This document shows positions 1 through 7,997 of a stretch of 64,000 nt of DNA, piece by piece (position 1 is the first letter of the stretch; each line of letters opens with the position of its first letter). This DNA is from Mycobacterium sp. SMC-2 (GTDB lineage Bacteria; Actinomycetota; Actinomycetes; Mycobacteriales; Mycobacteriaceae), in NCBI RefSeq assembly GCF_025263485.1, contig NZ_CP079863.1, positions 310,001 to 374,000 of the forward strand, written 5' to 3'. Both the position numbers and the translations under genes were made by a program. The notes beneath the pieces were generated by a model. The model did no database searches and had not been told where the DNA came from. It saw only the letters and a list, made by a program, of their open reading frames with translations.

Positions 1-2
1 AC

Positions 3-104
3 ACGTCCGCCCACGTGATCCGCGAGCCCGGCAATGGCGAACCGGACTGGGCGACCGTCACCCGGCCTTGGGCCGTGTGTGACCGCGAATGGGCGCGGGC
101 CTGA
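3..104 (+). CDS. C-terminal tail of an unidentified gene cut by the window edge
   Basis: An open frame enters from the left edge and ends at TGA 102-104, giving 33 residues rich in Trp, Arg and Glu. Third codon positions are nearly all G or C, as in the real genes nearby. The other two plus-strand frames close quickly or look random. I do not recognise the fragment. The 157 bases after it, up to the stop of the next gene, hold nothing I can name. Confidence 0.35.
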   Translation, partial: TSAHVIREPGNGEPDWATVTRPWAVCDREWARA

Positions 105-261
105 ATCGATTTCGCGCCTGCGCGCGGCGCTACAACGACGATGGGACCCGCTGGTCGACTGCGCCGATGTGGACGGCGAATTCGCGTACCCGCGTCGATC
201 CGGTAGCCCCCCGAGCGAAAACGGTTGCGCGGCAACGCGGTCGGTCAATGGGCGGGGGACG

Positions 262-564
262 TTACGCGCAGTCGGCGCAGATCGACAGCCCCGCGCTGGA
301 CGTGCGCAGCCGACTGCGGTGCTGCACCAAAAAACAGCTCGAGCAAGTGAACTCGTCGGACCGCTGCGGAATAACCGTCACCGACAGCTCTTCGTCGGAC
401 AGGTCGGCGCCGGGCAGCTCGAAGAAGTGCACATCGTTGGGATCCTCGTCGACCACCGCGGTGGCGGGTCCCTGCAAGGTGGGCGCTAGCTCGCCTATCG
501 CGGACTTGTCCTGGGTTTCCATGTCGGACACCCGGCGTGCGTCATAGTCGCTTACGGTCGGCAT
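262..564 (-). CDS. DUF4193 zinc-ribbon protein
   Basis: A 100-residue acidic protein whose length and layout match the actinobacterial DUF4193 family; its biochemical function is unknown. Residues 1-65 are rich in Asp and Glu, and two CxxC pairs (Cys74/Cys77 and Cys96/Cys99) near the C-terminus look like a zinc ribbon. I place the start at the ATG at 564 because AAGGAA lies about seven bases upstream and the family begins with this MPTVSDYD-type sequence; the longer frame to 588 lacks such a site. A SigF-like promoter (633-658) lies about 70 bases upstream, so stress control is likely but inferred. Confidence 0.85.
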   Translation of the reverse strand: MPTVSDYDARRVSDMETQDKSAIGELAPTLQGPATAVVDEDPNDVHFFELPGADLSDEELSVTVIPQRSDEFTCSSCFLVQHRSRLRTSSAGLSICADCA

Positions 565-632
565 GGCAGTTCCTTTCCTGCTAATCACCGGGGTTGACGC
601 ACTTTCCTGTACTCATCCCGTGGCGCAGGCAG

Positions 633-658
633 TACCCCATTCAGCCGCGAGCTACACC
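633..658 (-). promoter_or_regulatory. SigF-like promoter for the DUF4193 gene
   Basis: Read on the minus strand this is GGTGT, 16 bases, GGGTA. The mycobacterial SigF consensus is about GGTTT-N15-17-GGGTA, so the -35 element has one mismatch. It overlaps the stop end of the upstream membrane-protein gene and would start a transcript near 625. Confidence 0.4.
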
Positions 659-931
659 GACCGGTTCGAAAAAGTCGCGCCGCCGGACGCTGAGCCGCCT
701 CAGGTGCCGGGTAACCGCGGGGTAATGCGCGAGGGTCAGCCCCAACCACGGCGCGACGACGGACACGACCAGCGCCACGATGGCCACCCCTTCGTGCCCC
801 ACCAGCAGCTCGAACAGGCCCACCGCCAGGCTGACCGCCCAGACCACCACGGCCACGAGGCCGAGCAGGGCGACATCATGCTCATGCTCGACCGAATAGT
901 TTGCTGCTCGCAACGAAACGGGCGCGACCAT
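641..931 (-). CDS. small two-helix membrane protein
   Basis: A 96-residue protein with two predicted membrane segments (about residues 20-42 and 48-67), a short His/Glu-containing N-terminus and a basic C-terminal tail (RHLRRLSVRRR), so the tail probably faces the cytoplasm. I do not recognise a named family. The ATG at 931 lies only about ten bases below a SigF-like -10 element, so the mRNA may be almost leaderless. Its neighbours (DUF4193, UsfY-like, RsfB) and promoter suggest a general stress role, which is inference. Confidence 0.7.
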   Translation of the reverse strand: MVAPVSLRAANYSVEHEHDVALLGLVAVVVWAVSLAVGLFELLVGHEGVAIVALVVSVVAPWLGLTLAHYPAVTRHLRRLSVRRRDFFEPVGVARG

Positions 932-941
932 GATCCGCTAT

Positions 942-967
942 TACCCGGTCATCGCCGCGATCAAACG
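942..967 (-). promoter_or_regulatory. SigF-like promoter for the two-helix membrane protein
   Basis: The minus strand reads CGTTT, 16 bases, GGGTA, matching the GTTT and GGGTA cores of mycobacterial SigF promoters. Predicted initiation (about 934) falls within a few bases of the ATG at 931. Confidence 0.5.
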
Positions 968-1004
968 TCTCGGCGGCCGGGCCGGTGTCCGTTACTCACA
1001 GTGC

Positions 1005-1316
1005 TCAACTGGTCGGCGGCGGGGCGGGCTCGTCGGAATTCGCGGCGTGCCAGGCCAGTTCGGCGTCGCGCACCCTGCGGTGCATGCGCACCAACCACAC
1101 CGCGCTCGCCGCACCCAGGGCGGCCGCCAGGATCACGGCCGTCAGACCCGCGGACAAGTGCCCGGTCGCCAGCGCGAACAAACCCACGATCAGGGCGGCC
1201 ACCGCGACGGCCGAGCCGGCCAGGCCGGGCGCGTTGGCGCCGTTCGTCACGGTTTCGCCGGCGTGCTGACGGGCGGTCCGTTGATGGTCTACCGGGTCAC
1301 GGTTGTGGGAATTCAA
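1005..1316 (-). CDS. UsfY-like membrane protein
   Basis: A 103-residue protein with an N-terminal RDPVDHQRT segment resembling the start of UsfY, the small protein encoded beside usfX-sigF in mycobacteria. Two hydrophobic segments follow (about residues 33-51 and 56-76), then a basic stretch and a Pro-rich tail. I chose the TTG at 1316 because GAGGAG lies five bases upstream; no ATG or GTG fits as well, and the frame upstream is not protein-like. A SigF-like promoter sits about 130 bases upstream. UsfY has no established biochemical function, and the family call rests on recall of a short N-terminal similarity. Confidence 0.65.
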   Translation of the reverse strand: MNSHNRDPVDHQRTARQHAGETVTNGANAPGLAGSAVAVAALIVGLFALATGHLSAGLTAVILAAALGAASAVWLVRMHRRVRDAELAWHAANSDEPAPPPTS

Positions 1317-1445
1317 CTTCGCTCCTCGTGAGAACGCCTGTGTACCAGATGGATTCGCATGATATGCGGTTCTCCGATAACGGCCGCCCGAGCCGAGCAC
1401 CGAGGCTAAGGAATCGCTACGGTTTCGCGGATCACGCATGGCGGT

Positions 1446-1470
1446 TACCCGCCGCCTGCAAACCCAAACG
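1446..1470 (-). promoter_or_regulatory. SigF-like promoter for the UsfY-like gene
   Basis: The minus strand reads CGTTT, 15 bases, GGGTA. It lies back to back with the plus-strand motif at 1483-1508, so one intergenic region could fire both divergent genes. Confidence 0.5.
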
Positions 1471-1482
1471 GCGACGAAGTCC

Positions 1483-1508
1483 GGTGTCAGCCGGCCCCGA
1501 TCCGGGTA
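1483..1508 (+). promoter_or_regulatory. SigF-like promoter for the HAD phosphatase
   Basis: The plus strand reads GGTGT, 16 bases, GGGTA, ending eleven bases before the ATG at 1519. This supports the short start for the downstream gene and a near-leaderless mRNA. Confidence 0.4.
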
Positions 1509-1518
1509 TGCCGCGCAG

Positions 1519-2211
1519 ATGAAACCCGCCGTTCTGTTCGACGTCGACGGAAGCCTGGTCGACTCCAACTATCTGCATGTCCACGCGTGGCGACGCGCCT
1601 TCGACGCCGAGGGCTTACCGGTGGCCGCCTGGCAGATCCACCGCTGCATCGGCATGGACGGCTCCACGCTGGTGCGCACGCTCTCCGATGACGCCCCGGA
1701 CGAGGTTCAGGAGCGGCTGAGCGACGGGCACAGCCGCTACTACCGGGAGAGCACCCACCTGCTCGCGCCGCTGCCCGGCGCCCGCGCACTGCTGCACCGC
1801 GTGGCCGACCTGGGCCTGCAGGTCGTGCTGGCCACCTCGGCGCCCGACGACGAACTCGAGATATTGCGCAAGGTCCTCGACTGCGACGACGTCATCTTCG
1901 GAACGACGTCCGCGCGCGACGTCGACACCGCCAAACCCGAACCGGGCATCGTGCAGATCGCGCTGGAGCGGGCCGGGGTTGAAGCCGGCCGTGCCGTGTT
2001 CGTCGGGGACGCCGTGTGGGACGCGCACGCCGCGGCGGGCGCCGGATTGCCGTGCATCGGATTGCTCAGCGGCGGCATCGCCCGCGAGGAGCTGCAGGCG
2101 GCGGGTGCGTCACCGATCTTCGCCGATCCCCAAGACCTGCTCGATCACCTGGACTCGACCCGTATCGCCGAGCTCGCGCTACCTTCCGCGAGTGCGCAGC
2201 AGCAGCGGTAG
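1519..2211 (+). CDS. HAD-superfamily phosphatase (beta-phosphoglucomutase-like)
   Basis: A 230-residue cytoplasmic hydrolase of the haloacid dehalogenase superfamily. Motif I FDVDGSLVDS (nucleophile Asp8, acid Asp10) starts at residue 7, which favours the ATG at 1519 over the longer frame from 1438. Motif II (LATSAP), the motif III Lys in AKPEPG and motif IV VFVGDAVWDA are all present, so it should be catalytically competent, with an alpha-helical cap between motifs I and II as in phosphoglycolate phosphatase-type enzymes. The substrate cannot be told from sequence. It converges with the DUF6328 gene, overlapping by 33 bases at the stop ends. Confidence 0.85.
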   Translation: MKPAVLFDVDGSLVDSNYLHVHAWRRAFDAEGLPVAAWQIHRCIGMDGSTLVRTLSDDAPDEVQERLSDGHSRYYRESTHLLAPLPGARALLHRVADLGLQVVLATSAPDDELEILRKVLDCDDVIFGTTSARDVDTAKPEPGIVQIALERAGVEAGRAVFVGDAVWDAHAAAGAGLPCIGLLSGGIAREELQAAGASPIFADPQDLLDHLDSTRIAELALPSASAQQQR

Positions 2212-2691
2212 CAGCCACCAGAACAACGTAAACAGCGTCAGCGCACACACTCCCGCGATCAGGCCAGGGCTGCGCCCGGCCACGGCGGTGAAGACGATGA
2301 TCGTGACCCCGGTCAGCGCCATGCCGAGCAGCGCCAGCCCCGCGTACGCACAGCGGTGCGCGGCGGACACCAGCACCTGCAGGCGATGCCGCCGGAACAG
2401 TAGCCGGTGCATGCCGACGGGGGCGATCAGCAGCACCGTCGCGCCCACCGAGCACCCCACCGTCGCGAGGTAGAAGTTGCGCATAAGCGGGCTCAGAACG
2501 TCGAAACGCTGCTGGAAGGGCAGCGTCAACAGAAAGCCGGTGAGCAGCTGCACACCGGTCTGGACCACGCGCAGCTCTTGCAGCAAGCTGTTCCAATTGC
2601 GGTCCAGCCGTTGGACTTCTGTTTCGCCCCGCTCGCGGCTATCCCACCGCTGATCGTCTTGCGGGTGATCGACGTCCATAGCCGTGATCAT
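2179..2691 (-). CDS. DUF6328 four-helix membrane protein
   Basis: About 170 residues with four membrane segments, matching the DUF6328 family of actinobacterial membrane proteins of unknown function. A charged N-terminus (about 40 residues, with an ERGETEVQRLDRNWN-like segment) precedes the helices, and the protein ends with a short basic tail. I prefer the ATG at 2691; the ATG at 2679 is also possible and the longer frame to 2829 is not protein-like upstream. It belongs with the stress-gene cluster by position; I saw no SigF motif upstream of it. Confidence 0.75.
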   Translation of the reverse strand: MITAMDVDHPQDDQRWDSRERGETEVQRLDRNWNSLLQELRVVQTGVQLLTGFLLTLPFQQRFDVLSPLMRNFYLATVGCSVGATVLLIAPVGMHRLLFRRHRLQVLVSAAHRCAYAGLALLGMALTGVTIIVFTAVAGRSPGLIAGVCALTLFTLFWWLLPLLLRTRGR

Positions 2692-2868
2692 CGCACCTGT
2701 GGAGGACGCCAGCGCCGTTTCGCTCGCAAGGGCCGCGAGAATCGCTACGCCTTCAACTTGAATCGCGTCCGGCGTTCCGCCCGCTTGAAGTCCACATATC
2801 GCGCGACGCAACGTCGGAAGTTTCGCCAAAAAGGTTGCCGCGCAACGGCGGATACCGGGATCGAGCGA

Positions 2869-3234
2869 CTAACGGTTGTTGTTGTCGCGAACCGCGGTCA
2901 GGGCGTCGTCCAGCGTCGGGTACAGCGGGAAGGTCTTGTCCAGCCCGGTCAGGTGAATGGGCCTCCTGGTCGCCGGACCGCGCGCAACCACGCCGAACCC
3001 CGTCGCATTGCCCAGCTTCTCGTAGGTCGCCGCCAGGATCTTCAGCCCCACCGAACCGAGGAACTCCACTGCGGAAAGGTCGACGACCAGCGCCGTCGGG
3101 TTCTCCGCAACTACCGCACCGATGGCCTGTTCCAGGGCCGGCGCCGTGACCAGATCGATTTCTCCGCTGACACTGACCACAGAAACCCCATCGTGGTCCT
3201 CAACCAACGTGGTAATCGAATCGGGAGCTGACAA
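2869..3234 (-). CDS. rsfB: anti-sigma factor antagonist RsfB
   Basis: A 121-residue single STAS-domain protein, counterpart of Rv3687c RsfB, which in M. tuberculosis binds the anti-sigma factor UsfX (RsbW) and frees SigF. The conserved phosphorylatable serine is Ser61 in EFLGSVGLK; in the family the unphosphorylated form is active. The HLTGLDKTF motif near residue 95 is typical of RsfB-type STAS proteins. Its likely activating phosphatase and inactivating kinase candidates lie immediately across the divergent promoter region, in the rsb operon. No SigF box was found in the 167 bases between this gene and rsbR. Confidence 0.92.
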   Translation of the reverse strand: MSAPDSITTLVEDHDGVSVVSVSGEIDLVTAPALEQAIGAVVAENPTALVVDLSAVEFLGSVGLKILAATYEKLGNATGFGVVARGPATRRPIHLTGLDKTFPLYPTLDDALTAVRDNNNR

Positions 3235-3401
3235 TGGGGATCCTTTGTCCTGGGGGCTTCAGGTGTGGTGCAAGCCTAGCCTGCGTTCCGAACTGCGAGA
3301 AGAATATGCCCTCAACACCTGCCCCGCGGCAACCCACGCTAGTCTCGAAAAATTAGCCTGCAAGGGCGGGGCGGGGCGCGGACCGGCAGTCGGGAGGCCA
3401 C

Positions 3402-4304
3402 ATGTCAGATTCGCCGTCGGAGTTCAGCAGCTCGGGTGCCACCGCGCAGGCGGTCAGCGTTTCCAGCGAGGGCCTGTTACCCCAGCTGGTCCAGCATCTG
3501 CGGCAGAACCGCACCGTCCTGCGCGAGGAGTGGGCCCGCAGGATCACCGAGGCCGAGCTGCTCACCGCGATGACCCCGGAGGAGATCTTCTCCGAGGCGA
3601 CGACGGTGTACGACAGCTACGTCGAAGTGCTCGAGACCGGTAGCGTCGAGGCGCTGCAGGACTACGCGCGCGACCTCTCGGAGCGCATCATCCCGCGGGG
3701 CGTCGAAACCGACGAGGTGCTCGGCATCGTGCTGCTGCTGCGTGACGTGCTCGCGCGGTCGCTGTTCGAGAAGTACCAGACCGACTTCGACATGCTCAAC
3801 CGGGTGCTGGACGCCTACGAACCGGCGGCCAACCGCATCGCCAACACCGTGGGCGTCAGCTTCGTGCAGGAACGCGAGCGCATCATCCGCCAGCAGCAGG
3901 AGGCGATCCGCGAGCTGTCGACGCCGGTGCTGCAGGTGCGCGAGCAGCTGCTGATTCTGCCGATCATCGGCGTGCTCGACAGCCAACGCGCCCGCCAGGT
4001 CACCGAGCAGCTGCTGCGGGCCATCCGCGCCAACCGCGCGAAGGTGGTGGTCATCGACATCACCGGTGTGCCGACCATCGACTCCACGGTGGCCAACCAC
4101 CTGGTGCAGACGGTCGACGCGTCGGGGCTGATGGGTGCGAGCGTGATCATCACGGGGCTGTCCTCGGAAATCGCCCTGACGCTGGTGACGATCGGGCTGG
4201 ACCTGTCAAAGATGAACGCCGTCGGCGACCTGCAGGGCGGTATCGAGGAAGCCGAACGGCTGCTCGGCTACGAAGTCACCCGCACCGGCGAGACCACGGG
4301 GTAA
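3402..4304 (+). CDS. rsbR: RsbR-type stressosome scaffold protein
   Basis: A 300-residue protein with the RsbR layout: a non-haem globin-like sensor domain (about residues 25-160), a helical linker and a C-terminal STAS domain (about 180-290). With RsbS it should build the stressosome core that holds RsbT until stress. Candidate RsbT phosphorylation sites are Thr225 in GVPTIDS (the Thr205 position of B. subtilis RsbRA) and Thr174 in ELSTPV in the linker. The ATG at 3402 has GGGAGG four bases upstream. It is the first gene of a five-gene operon divergent from rsfB. RsbRs are usually encoded with RsbS and RsbT, as here. Confidence 0.9.
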   Translation: MSDSPSEFSSSGATAQAVSVSSEGLLPQLVQHLRQNRTVLREEWARRITEAELLTAMTPEEIFSEATTVYDSYVEVLETGSVEALQDYARDLSERIIPRGVETDEVLGIVLLLRDVLARSLFEKYQTDFDMLNRVLDAYEPAANRIANTVGVSFVQERERIIRQQQEAIRELSTPVLQVREQLLILPIIGVLDSQRARQVTEQLLRAIRANRAKVVVIDITGVPTIDSTVANHLVQTVDASGLMGASVIITGLSSEIALTLVTIGLDLSKMNAVGDLQGGIEEAERLLGYEVTRTGETTG

Positions 4305-4326
4305 ACACGATTAGCGCGAGCACCTC

Positions 4327-4716
4327 ATGCCAGTCCCCATCCTGAAGCAGGGCGCGATCCTGATCGCAACGGTGCAGTCGGCACTCACCGACTCCGAGAC
4401 CGAACGGCTGCGGTACGACCTCATGGAGCGGGTCAGCAGGTTCCGCGCACAGGGCATCATCGTCGACGTCACCGCCATCGACGTGATGGACTCCTTCGCG
4501 GCCCGGTCGCTGCGCACAATTGCCCACATGACCCGGCTGCGCGGCGCGGACACGGTGATCGTGGGCCTGCAGCCGGAGGTGGCCTTCGCCATGGTCCAGC
4601 TGGGCCTGGCGTTCGACGACATGAACACGGCGCTGGACCTCGAGGAGGGTTTGGCCCTGCTGAATCGCCAACTCGCGCAGCGGAAACCGACGATCGGGCG
4701 CGACGGTGGAGACTGA
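4327..4716 (+). CDS. rsbS: stressosome protein RsbS
   Basis: A 129-residue single STAS-domain protein of the RsbS type, the second core component of the stressosome. The phosphorylation site corresponding to B. subtilis Ser59 is Ser56 in DVMDSFAAR. It starts 22 bases after rsbR and overlaps rsbT by 11 bases, so translation is probably coupled. The C-terminus (about residues 115-129) is charged and looks disordered. Confidence 0.9.
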   Translation: MPVPILKQGAILIATVQSALTDSETERLRYDLMERVSRFRAQGIIVDVTAIDVMDSFAARSLRTIAHMTRLRGADTVIVGLQPEVAFAMVQLGLAFDDMNTALDLEEGLALLNRQLAQRKPTIGRDGGD

Positions 4717-5116
4717 TATCGTCGTCGACATCGACAATCCCGACGACATCGTCGAAGCGCGCAAAGCAGGACACCAACTCGCCCTCGATCTGGGCTTCTC
4801 CCTCACCGACGTCACGATGATCGCCACGGCGATCTCCGAGGTCGCGCGAAATATCACCAGCTACGCCGGCCGAGGCGCCATCCGGGTTTTCGTGGCCGAC
4901 CGGGACGGCCGCAAGGCCCTGGTGGTGCGCGCCGAGGACCAGGGACCGGGCATCGCCGACGTCGACCGGGCCATGGAGGACGGATATTCGACCGGCCGCG
5001 GGTTGGGAATGGGTCTCCCCGGCTCTCGCCGCCTGATGGACAAGTTGTTCGTGGAGTCGGAGCTCGGCCGGGGAACGGTCGTCGAAATGTGGAAATGGGT
5101 CCCGCCCCATGTATGA
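4706..5116 (+). CDS. rsbT: serine/threonine kinase RsbT
   Basis: A 136-residue GHKL-type ATPase/kinase. The N-box is SEVARN (Glu45, Asn49), the G1 box EDQGPGI (residues 77-83) and the G2 box GLGMGLPG (99-106). In the known system RsbT phosphorylates RsbS and RsbR under stress, is released and activates the RsbU phosphatase. It starts at GTG 4706 inside rsbS and ends eight bases past the start of the next gene, a tight translational coupling that fits a fixed-stoichiometry complex. Confidence 0.92.
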   Translation: METDIVVDIDNPDDIVEARKAGHQLALDLGFSLTDVTMIATAISEVARNITSYAGRGAIRVFVADRDGRKALVVRAEDQGPGIADVDRAMEDGYSTGRGLGMGLPGSRRLMDKLFVESELGRGTVVEMWKWVPPHV

Positions 5117-5735
5117 GAACGGTCGCTACGGGCCAATCGAGTGGGCAAGGGCGGGGCGCCCTCTGCCCAGCGAGTACATCTCGGGTGACCGGGCTATCGC
5201 CGTCGACATCGACCGCGAAGCTGCTCTGTTCGGAGTGGTGGATGGCCTCGGCCACGGTCCGGAAGCCGCAACCGCCGCGCTGCGCGCCATCGAAGCGGTC
5301 AAGCGCTCCAGCTCTGAGCGGCTCGAAGTCTTGATCCAGCTCTGCCACCGAGTGCTGGAGGGCACCAGAGGAGTCGCGATGACTTTGGCGCGGGTGGACT
5401 TCGCGGCCAACACGCTGACTTGGACGGGTGTCGGCAACGTCACCGCCGACCTGGTGGCCAAGTCCCCGACCGGGGCCCAAATCCGATCCAGTGCGCGGCT
5501 GACCGCGGGAATCGTCGGCTACCGCATACCGGAAATCAAACCGGCGCAAGTCATTTCGATCCGCCCCGGTGACCTGCTCGTGATAAGTACCGACGGAATT
5601 GCCGAAAGTTACCTGCAGCACATCGACTTCTCGGCCACCGCTGTCGTGATCGCCGAAGAACTCCTCGGTAAGGACGCCAAGGAAACCGACGATGCCATGG
5701 TGCTGACCGCTCGCCATCGGGGGTCCTCGACATGA
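5109..5735 (+). CDS. rsbX: RsbX-type PP2C phosphatase
   Basis: A 208-residue PPM/SpoIIE-type phosphatase of the short, single-domain RsbX kind, which in Bacillus resets the stressosome by dephosphorylating RsbS and RsbR. Metal-binding acidic positions are visible: GD at 26-27, VVDGLGHG with Asp45, STDG with Asp162 and the ETDDAM motif near 194. It overlaps rsbT by eight bases and the next gene by four. Assignment as RsbX rather than a generic SpoIIE phosphatase rests on length and position after rsbT. Confidence 0.85.
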   Translation: MYENGRYGPIEWARAGRPLPSEYISGDRAIAVDIDREAALFGVVDGLGHGPEAATAALRAIEAVKRSSSERLEVLIQLCHRVLEGTRGVAMTLARVDFAANTLTWTGVGNVTADLVAKSPTGAQIRSSARLTAGIVGYRIPEIKPAQVISIRPGDLLVISTDGIAESYLQHIDFSATAVVIAEELLGKDAKETDDAMVLTARHRGSST

Positions 5736-7954
5736 GCGACCACGACGAGTTCCACGCCCAGTACGCCGCGGCGTTGCGCAGCTATCTTCGGGAGCGTGAC
5801 CAGGACAGCCTGGCCGTCGCGTACGAGCTCGGGCGCCGGGCCCTGCAAGAGCAGGTCAGCCTGCTCGAGATCGTCGAGCGCCACGTCCACCTGATCCTCG
5901 CCCTGTCGCAAGACGTGCGAATCGACGCACCGATCGGGCTGGAATTCCTGCTGCAGATGCTGGTCCCGCTCGACATCGCCACTCGCGGCTTCCTGGACGG
6001 CACCAAACGATTCGCGCGCGAGCGCGCCCGCGCCGAGGGGCTGGCCGACCGCGACAAATTCCGCACCGCACTGGTCAATTCGTTACAGGAGGGGTTCTTC
6101 GTCGCCGACCACGAGGGCACCGTGATCGAGATGAACAACGCCCTGATCGAGATCCTCGGCTATCCCGCCGAAGGTCTGCCCTACCGGTGGCCGCACCCGT
6201 GGTTGGTCGACCAAAAGGGCGCCCGCCAGCAGCAGGGGCTGGTCCGGAGCATCGGCGCCTCCGCCTACGAGACGCCCATTCGGCATCGCGACGGGCACCT
6301 GGTTTGGGTGACGGTCAGCATCAACGCGGTCCAGGGGAGCGGCAGCGACCAAGACGTGTTCGTGGGGACGATGCGCGACATCACCGCCGAACGGGCCTTC
6401 GCCGCAAGGGAAAACGCGGTCCTGCGCCTGGCAACGGCGGTTGCGGTGGCCAAGAGCGTGGACGAGCTGCTGTCCATCACCCTCGACGAGTGCAGCGCCG
6501 CGATCGACGTACAACGCGTGGTTGCCATCACCTGGCCGGCCGGGGAGGGAGAACCGACCGTTCAGGTGGCGGGCGAGCCGTCCGAAATACACTGGCGCAG
6601 AATGGATCCGTGGTTGCGTCATACTTTCCAGCAGGCCCGCCATCAGCTGCCGCTGACGGCCAAAACGGTCGAGCGGCCCGACGACCCCGGCAAGGCACAG
6701 GGATTGGTGGCGGTGCTCTCCGGCGCGGGCGATTTGGCGTTGTGGCTTCAGTTGCGCACGCCGCGCTGGGTCAGCGCCGAAGACCGGCTGCTGGTCACGG
6801 TCCTCATCGGCCACCTCAGTCTGGCGATGCAACATGTCCGCCAATTCGAGAGCGCCCGCGAAACATCGCTGACGCTGCAGCGCGCCCTGCTGCCGACTTT
6901 AAAGCCGCCGCCGGGCTTCGCGGTGCGCTACGAACCCGCCGTCCCGCCACTGGAAATCGGCGGCGACTGGTATGACGTGCTGCCCATCGGCGATCACCGC
7001 ATCGGCATCGTCGTCGGTGACTGCGTCGGCCGTGGCCTGCCGGCGGCCGCGGTCATGGGTCAGCTGCGCAGCTCGGCGCGAGCGCTGCTGATCAACGGGG
7101 CCGAGCCCGCACTGTTGCTCGAGCAGCTCGACTCGGCGGCCTCGCTCATCCCGAATGCCTACTGCACCACCGTGTTTCTGGCGATCCTCGATACCGAGTC
7201 CGGTGTCCTGCAGTACAGCAACGCCGGCCACATGCCCGCCGTGCTGGTCGGCTCCGAACCCGGCACGACGGCGATGTTGACCGACGCCGCGTCGGTGCCG
7301 CTCGCAGTCCGTCGCACCGAACCTCGCCCGCAGTCCAGCCGCGTGTTGCCGCGCGGCTCCACCCTGATGCTGTTCACCGACGGGCTGGTCGAGCGCAAGC
7401 ACGAGTCCATCGACGACGGAATCGACCGCGCGGCTGCGGTTCTGGCAAAGACGACGACGTTGCCGTTGGATTCGGTCGCCGATGCGGTCCTGCGCGAGCT
7501 GGCCCCCGCGGCGGGGTATGACGACGATGTGGCGATGGTGATCTACCGGCATCAGCAGTCACCGCTCCGGATCGAAACCGAGGCCAGCGCAGAACGATTG
7601 GTCGGGATCCGGCATCGGTTGGCCGATTGGCTGGACAGCGCCGGCCTGCCCGACGAGTTGGTCGCCGACATCGTGTTGGTCGTCAACGAGGCCTGCACGA
7701 ACTGCGCCGTGCACGCGTATTCCGGGCATGCCCCGGGCACGATGTTGCTCGACCTCGAACTCGCAGACGGCGAGATCCACGCCCGGATCACCGACCGGGG
7801 CTCCTGGAAGACACCGGAGGCCAACCCGGACAAAGGTGGACGGGGCTTGTTGCTGATGAGGGCGCTCAGCAACACGCTGGAACTCGACTGCACGCCGACC
7901 GGCACGACGGCCGACATCACCTTTCGAGTGCCCGGTGAGGACGGGCAGGGATGA
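5732..7954 (+). CDS. multidomain RsbU-like PP2C phosphatase with PAS, GAF and RsbW-like kinase domains
   Basis: A 740-residue soluble signalling protein. Residues 1-95 resemble the RsbU N-terminal domain that binds RsbT. A PAS domain (about 112-230) and a GAF domain (about 235-365) follow, then a SpoIIE/PP2C phosphatase (about 395-600; GGDWYD with Asp412, GDCVGRGLPAA, LFTDGLVER, YDDDVAM) and a C-terminal GHKL ATPase (about 605-735; NEACTN N-box, DRGSW, GGRGLLLM). One protein thus carries both the activating phosphatase and an inactivating anti-sigma-type kinase activity for a STAS antagonist. RsfB, encoded 2.5 kb away, is the obvious substrate, but that is inference. It starts in an ATGA overlap with rsbX and probably ends the operon. 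Confidence 0.9.
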   Translation: MSDHDEFHAQYAAALRSYLRERDQDSLAVAYELGRRALQEQVSLLEIVERHVHLILALSQDVRIDAPIGLEFLLQMLVPLDIATRGFLDGTKRFARERARAEGLADRDKFRTALVNSLQEGFFVADHEGTVIEMNNALIEILGYPAEGLPYRWPHPWLVDQKGARQQQGLVRSIGASAYETPIRHRDGHLVWVTVSINAVQGSGSDQDVFVGTMRDITAERAFAARENAVLRLATAVAVAKSVDELLSITLDECSAAIDVQRVVAITWPAGEGEPTVQVAGEPSEIHWRRMDPWLRHTFQQARHQLPLTAKTVERPDDPGKAQGLVAVLSGAGDLALWLQLRTPRWVSAEDRLLVTVLIGHLSLAMQHVRQFESARETSLTLQRALLPTLKPPPGFAVRYEPAVPPLEIGGDWYDVLPIGDHRIGIVVGDCVGRGLPAAAVMGQLRSSARALLINGAEPALLLEQLDSAASLIPNAYCTTVFLAILDTESGVLQYSNAGHMPAVLVGSEPGTTAMLTDAASVPLAVRRTEPRPQSSRVLPRGSTLMLFTDGLVERKHESIDDGIDRAAAVLAKTTTLPLDSVADAVLRELAPAAGYDDDVAMVIYRHQQSPLRIETEASAERLVGIRHRLADWLDSAGLPDELVADIVLVVNEACTNCAVHAYSGHAPGTMLLDLELADGEIHARITDRGSWKTPEANPDKGGRGLLLMRALSNTLELDCTPTGTTADITFRVPGEDGQG

Positions 7955-7962
7955 CGCCACAC

Positions 7963-7988
7963 CGTTTGTGGGCCCGGGATTGCGGGTA
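7963..7988 (+). promoter_or_regulatory. SigF-like promoter inside the tail of the rsb operon
   Basis: The plus strand reads CGTTT, 16 bases, GGGTA, starting just after the stop of the RsbU-like gene. Predicted initiation near 7995 falls beside the GTG at 7998, which is why I chose that start for the next gene. Confidence 0.45.
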
Positions 7989-7997
7989 GTCGTGGAC

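Noticed and set aside
7935..7997. Longer N-terminus for the iron-containing redox enzyme
   Set aside because: There is no ribosome site, the extension overlaps the upstream gene, and the SigF-like promoter at 7963-7988 would start transcription after it.
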